Assembly (NCBI RefSeq): GCF_003285545.1
Contig: NZ_QLNV01000014.1
Span: 34,759-98,758 of the forward strand
Length of the DNA: 64,000 nucleotides
Source of the DNA: Sinomicrobium soli
GTDB lineage: Bacteria; Bacteroidota; Bacteroidia; Flavobacteriales; Flavobacteriaceae
Reading direction: 5' to 3'
The notes under the pieces are model-generated. The model saw nothing but the letters and a program-made list of their open reading frames with translations. It was not told the DNA's origin and made no database searches. This document shows, piece after piece, positions 63,931-64,000 of this stretch (positions are counted from its first letter, which is position 1; every line of letters begins with the position of its first letter). Made by a program: the position numbers and the translations under genes.

Positions 63931-64000
63931 TTGGACCGAAGAAATTTTATCAGGAACAGTAGTTTGGGAACAGGCGCATTGCTGTTTCCCGGAAGCTTGT
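63931..64000 (+). CDS. N-terminus of a twin-arginine exported protein (partial)
   Basis: The frame starts at TTG 63931 and reads DRRNFIRNSSLGTGALLFPG to the window edge, a twin-arginine signal of the same kind as the Gfo/Idh/MocA and isomerase genes at 51651 and 52943. An in-frame ATG at 63868 would add 21 residues before the signal. I prefer TTG because the RR motif then lies at the very N-terminus, as in its neighbours. The mature protein is outside the window; another Gfo/Idh/MocA oxidoreductase is a fair guess only. Confidence 0.55.
   Translation, partial: MDRRNFIRNSSLGTGALLFPGSL

Overview
The window looks like a chromosome segment of a marine-type member of the Bacteroidota, most likely a flavobacterium. 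The evidence is four SusC/SusD outer-membrane uptake pairs, a hybrid two-component regulator, S1 sulfatases with lipoprotein signals, Bacteroidota promoter boxes (TTTG or a relative, then TAnnTTTG about 20 bases later) and many lipobox or twin-arginine N-termini. I see no tRNA, rRNA, CRISPR array or intact insertion sequence. The genus cannot be fixed from the sequence.

Region 1 (1-12114, all minus strand) reads as one operon. In transcription order it holds a beta-propeller/amidohydrolase fusion, SusC, SusD, a surface lipoprotein, a YtcJ-type amidohydrolase lipoprotein, a PaiB-type FMN-binding protein and an amidase cut by the window edge. Three hydrolases that typically attack C-N bonds sit with one SusCD importer. 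This suggests import and hydrolysis of an amide-, peptide- or cyclic-imide-type compound rather than a plain polysaccharide.

Region 2 (12240-30800) is mixed housekeeping and accessory DNA. It contains a class I glutamine amidotransferase, an S41 protease, a 3D-domain protein, an AT-rich Schlafen/AlbA_2-type gene whose stop codon lies in a four-copy 12-bp tandem repeat, a REP-like hairpin, a DUF1801 protein, a SugE/Gdx-type exporter, two small envelope proteins, a dienelactone hydrolase and a universal stress protein with a BCCT transporter. A truncated outer-membrane barrel, an M1 peptidase, a GNAT-nitrilase fusion and a 1186-residue SF1 helicase-PLD nuclease fusion follow. The last has the layout of the single-gene (type II) Mokosh anti-phage system.

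Region 3 (30980-64000) is a large polysaccharide-utilisation locus for a sulfated glycan. The minus-strand arm (50224 down to 31469) carries three SusCD pairs, a DUF1735 glycan-binding lipoprotein and two sulfatases. The plus-strand arm (51651 onward) carries a Gfo/Idh/MocA oxidoreductase, a sugar isomerase/epimerase-like protein, a third sulfatase, a 1395-residue hybrid two-component regulator and two tandem paralogues. These paralogues look like TIM-barrel glycosidases with a ricin-type beta-trefoil inserted inside the barrel. A twin-arginine protein is cut off at the right edge. Between the arms lies the wreck of a GH2 beta-galactosidase.

No intact conventional glycosidase is recognisable in the locus. 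The paired oxidoreductase and isomerase/epimerase-like protein, both apparently exported, raise the possibility of redox-assisted glycosidic bond cleavage. The two ricin-inserted proteins are the best candidates for undescribed backbone-cleaving enzymes.
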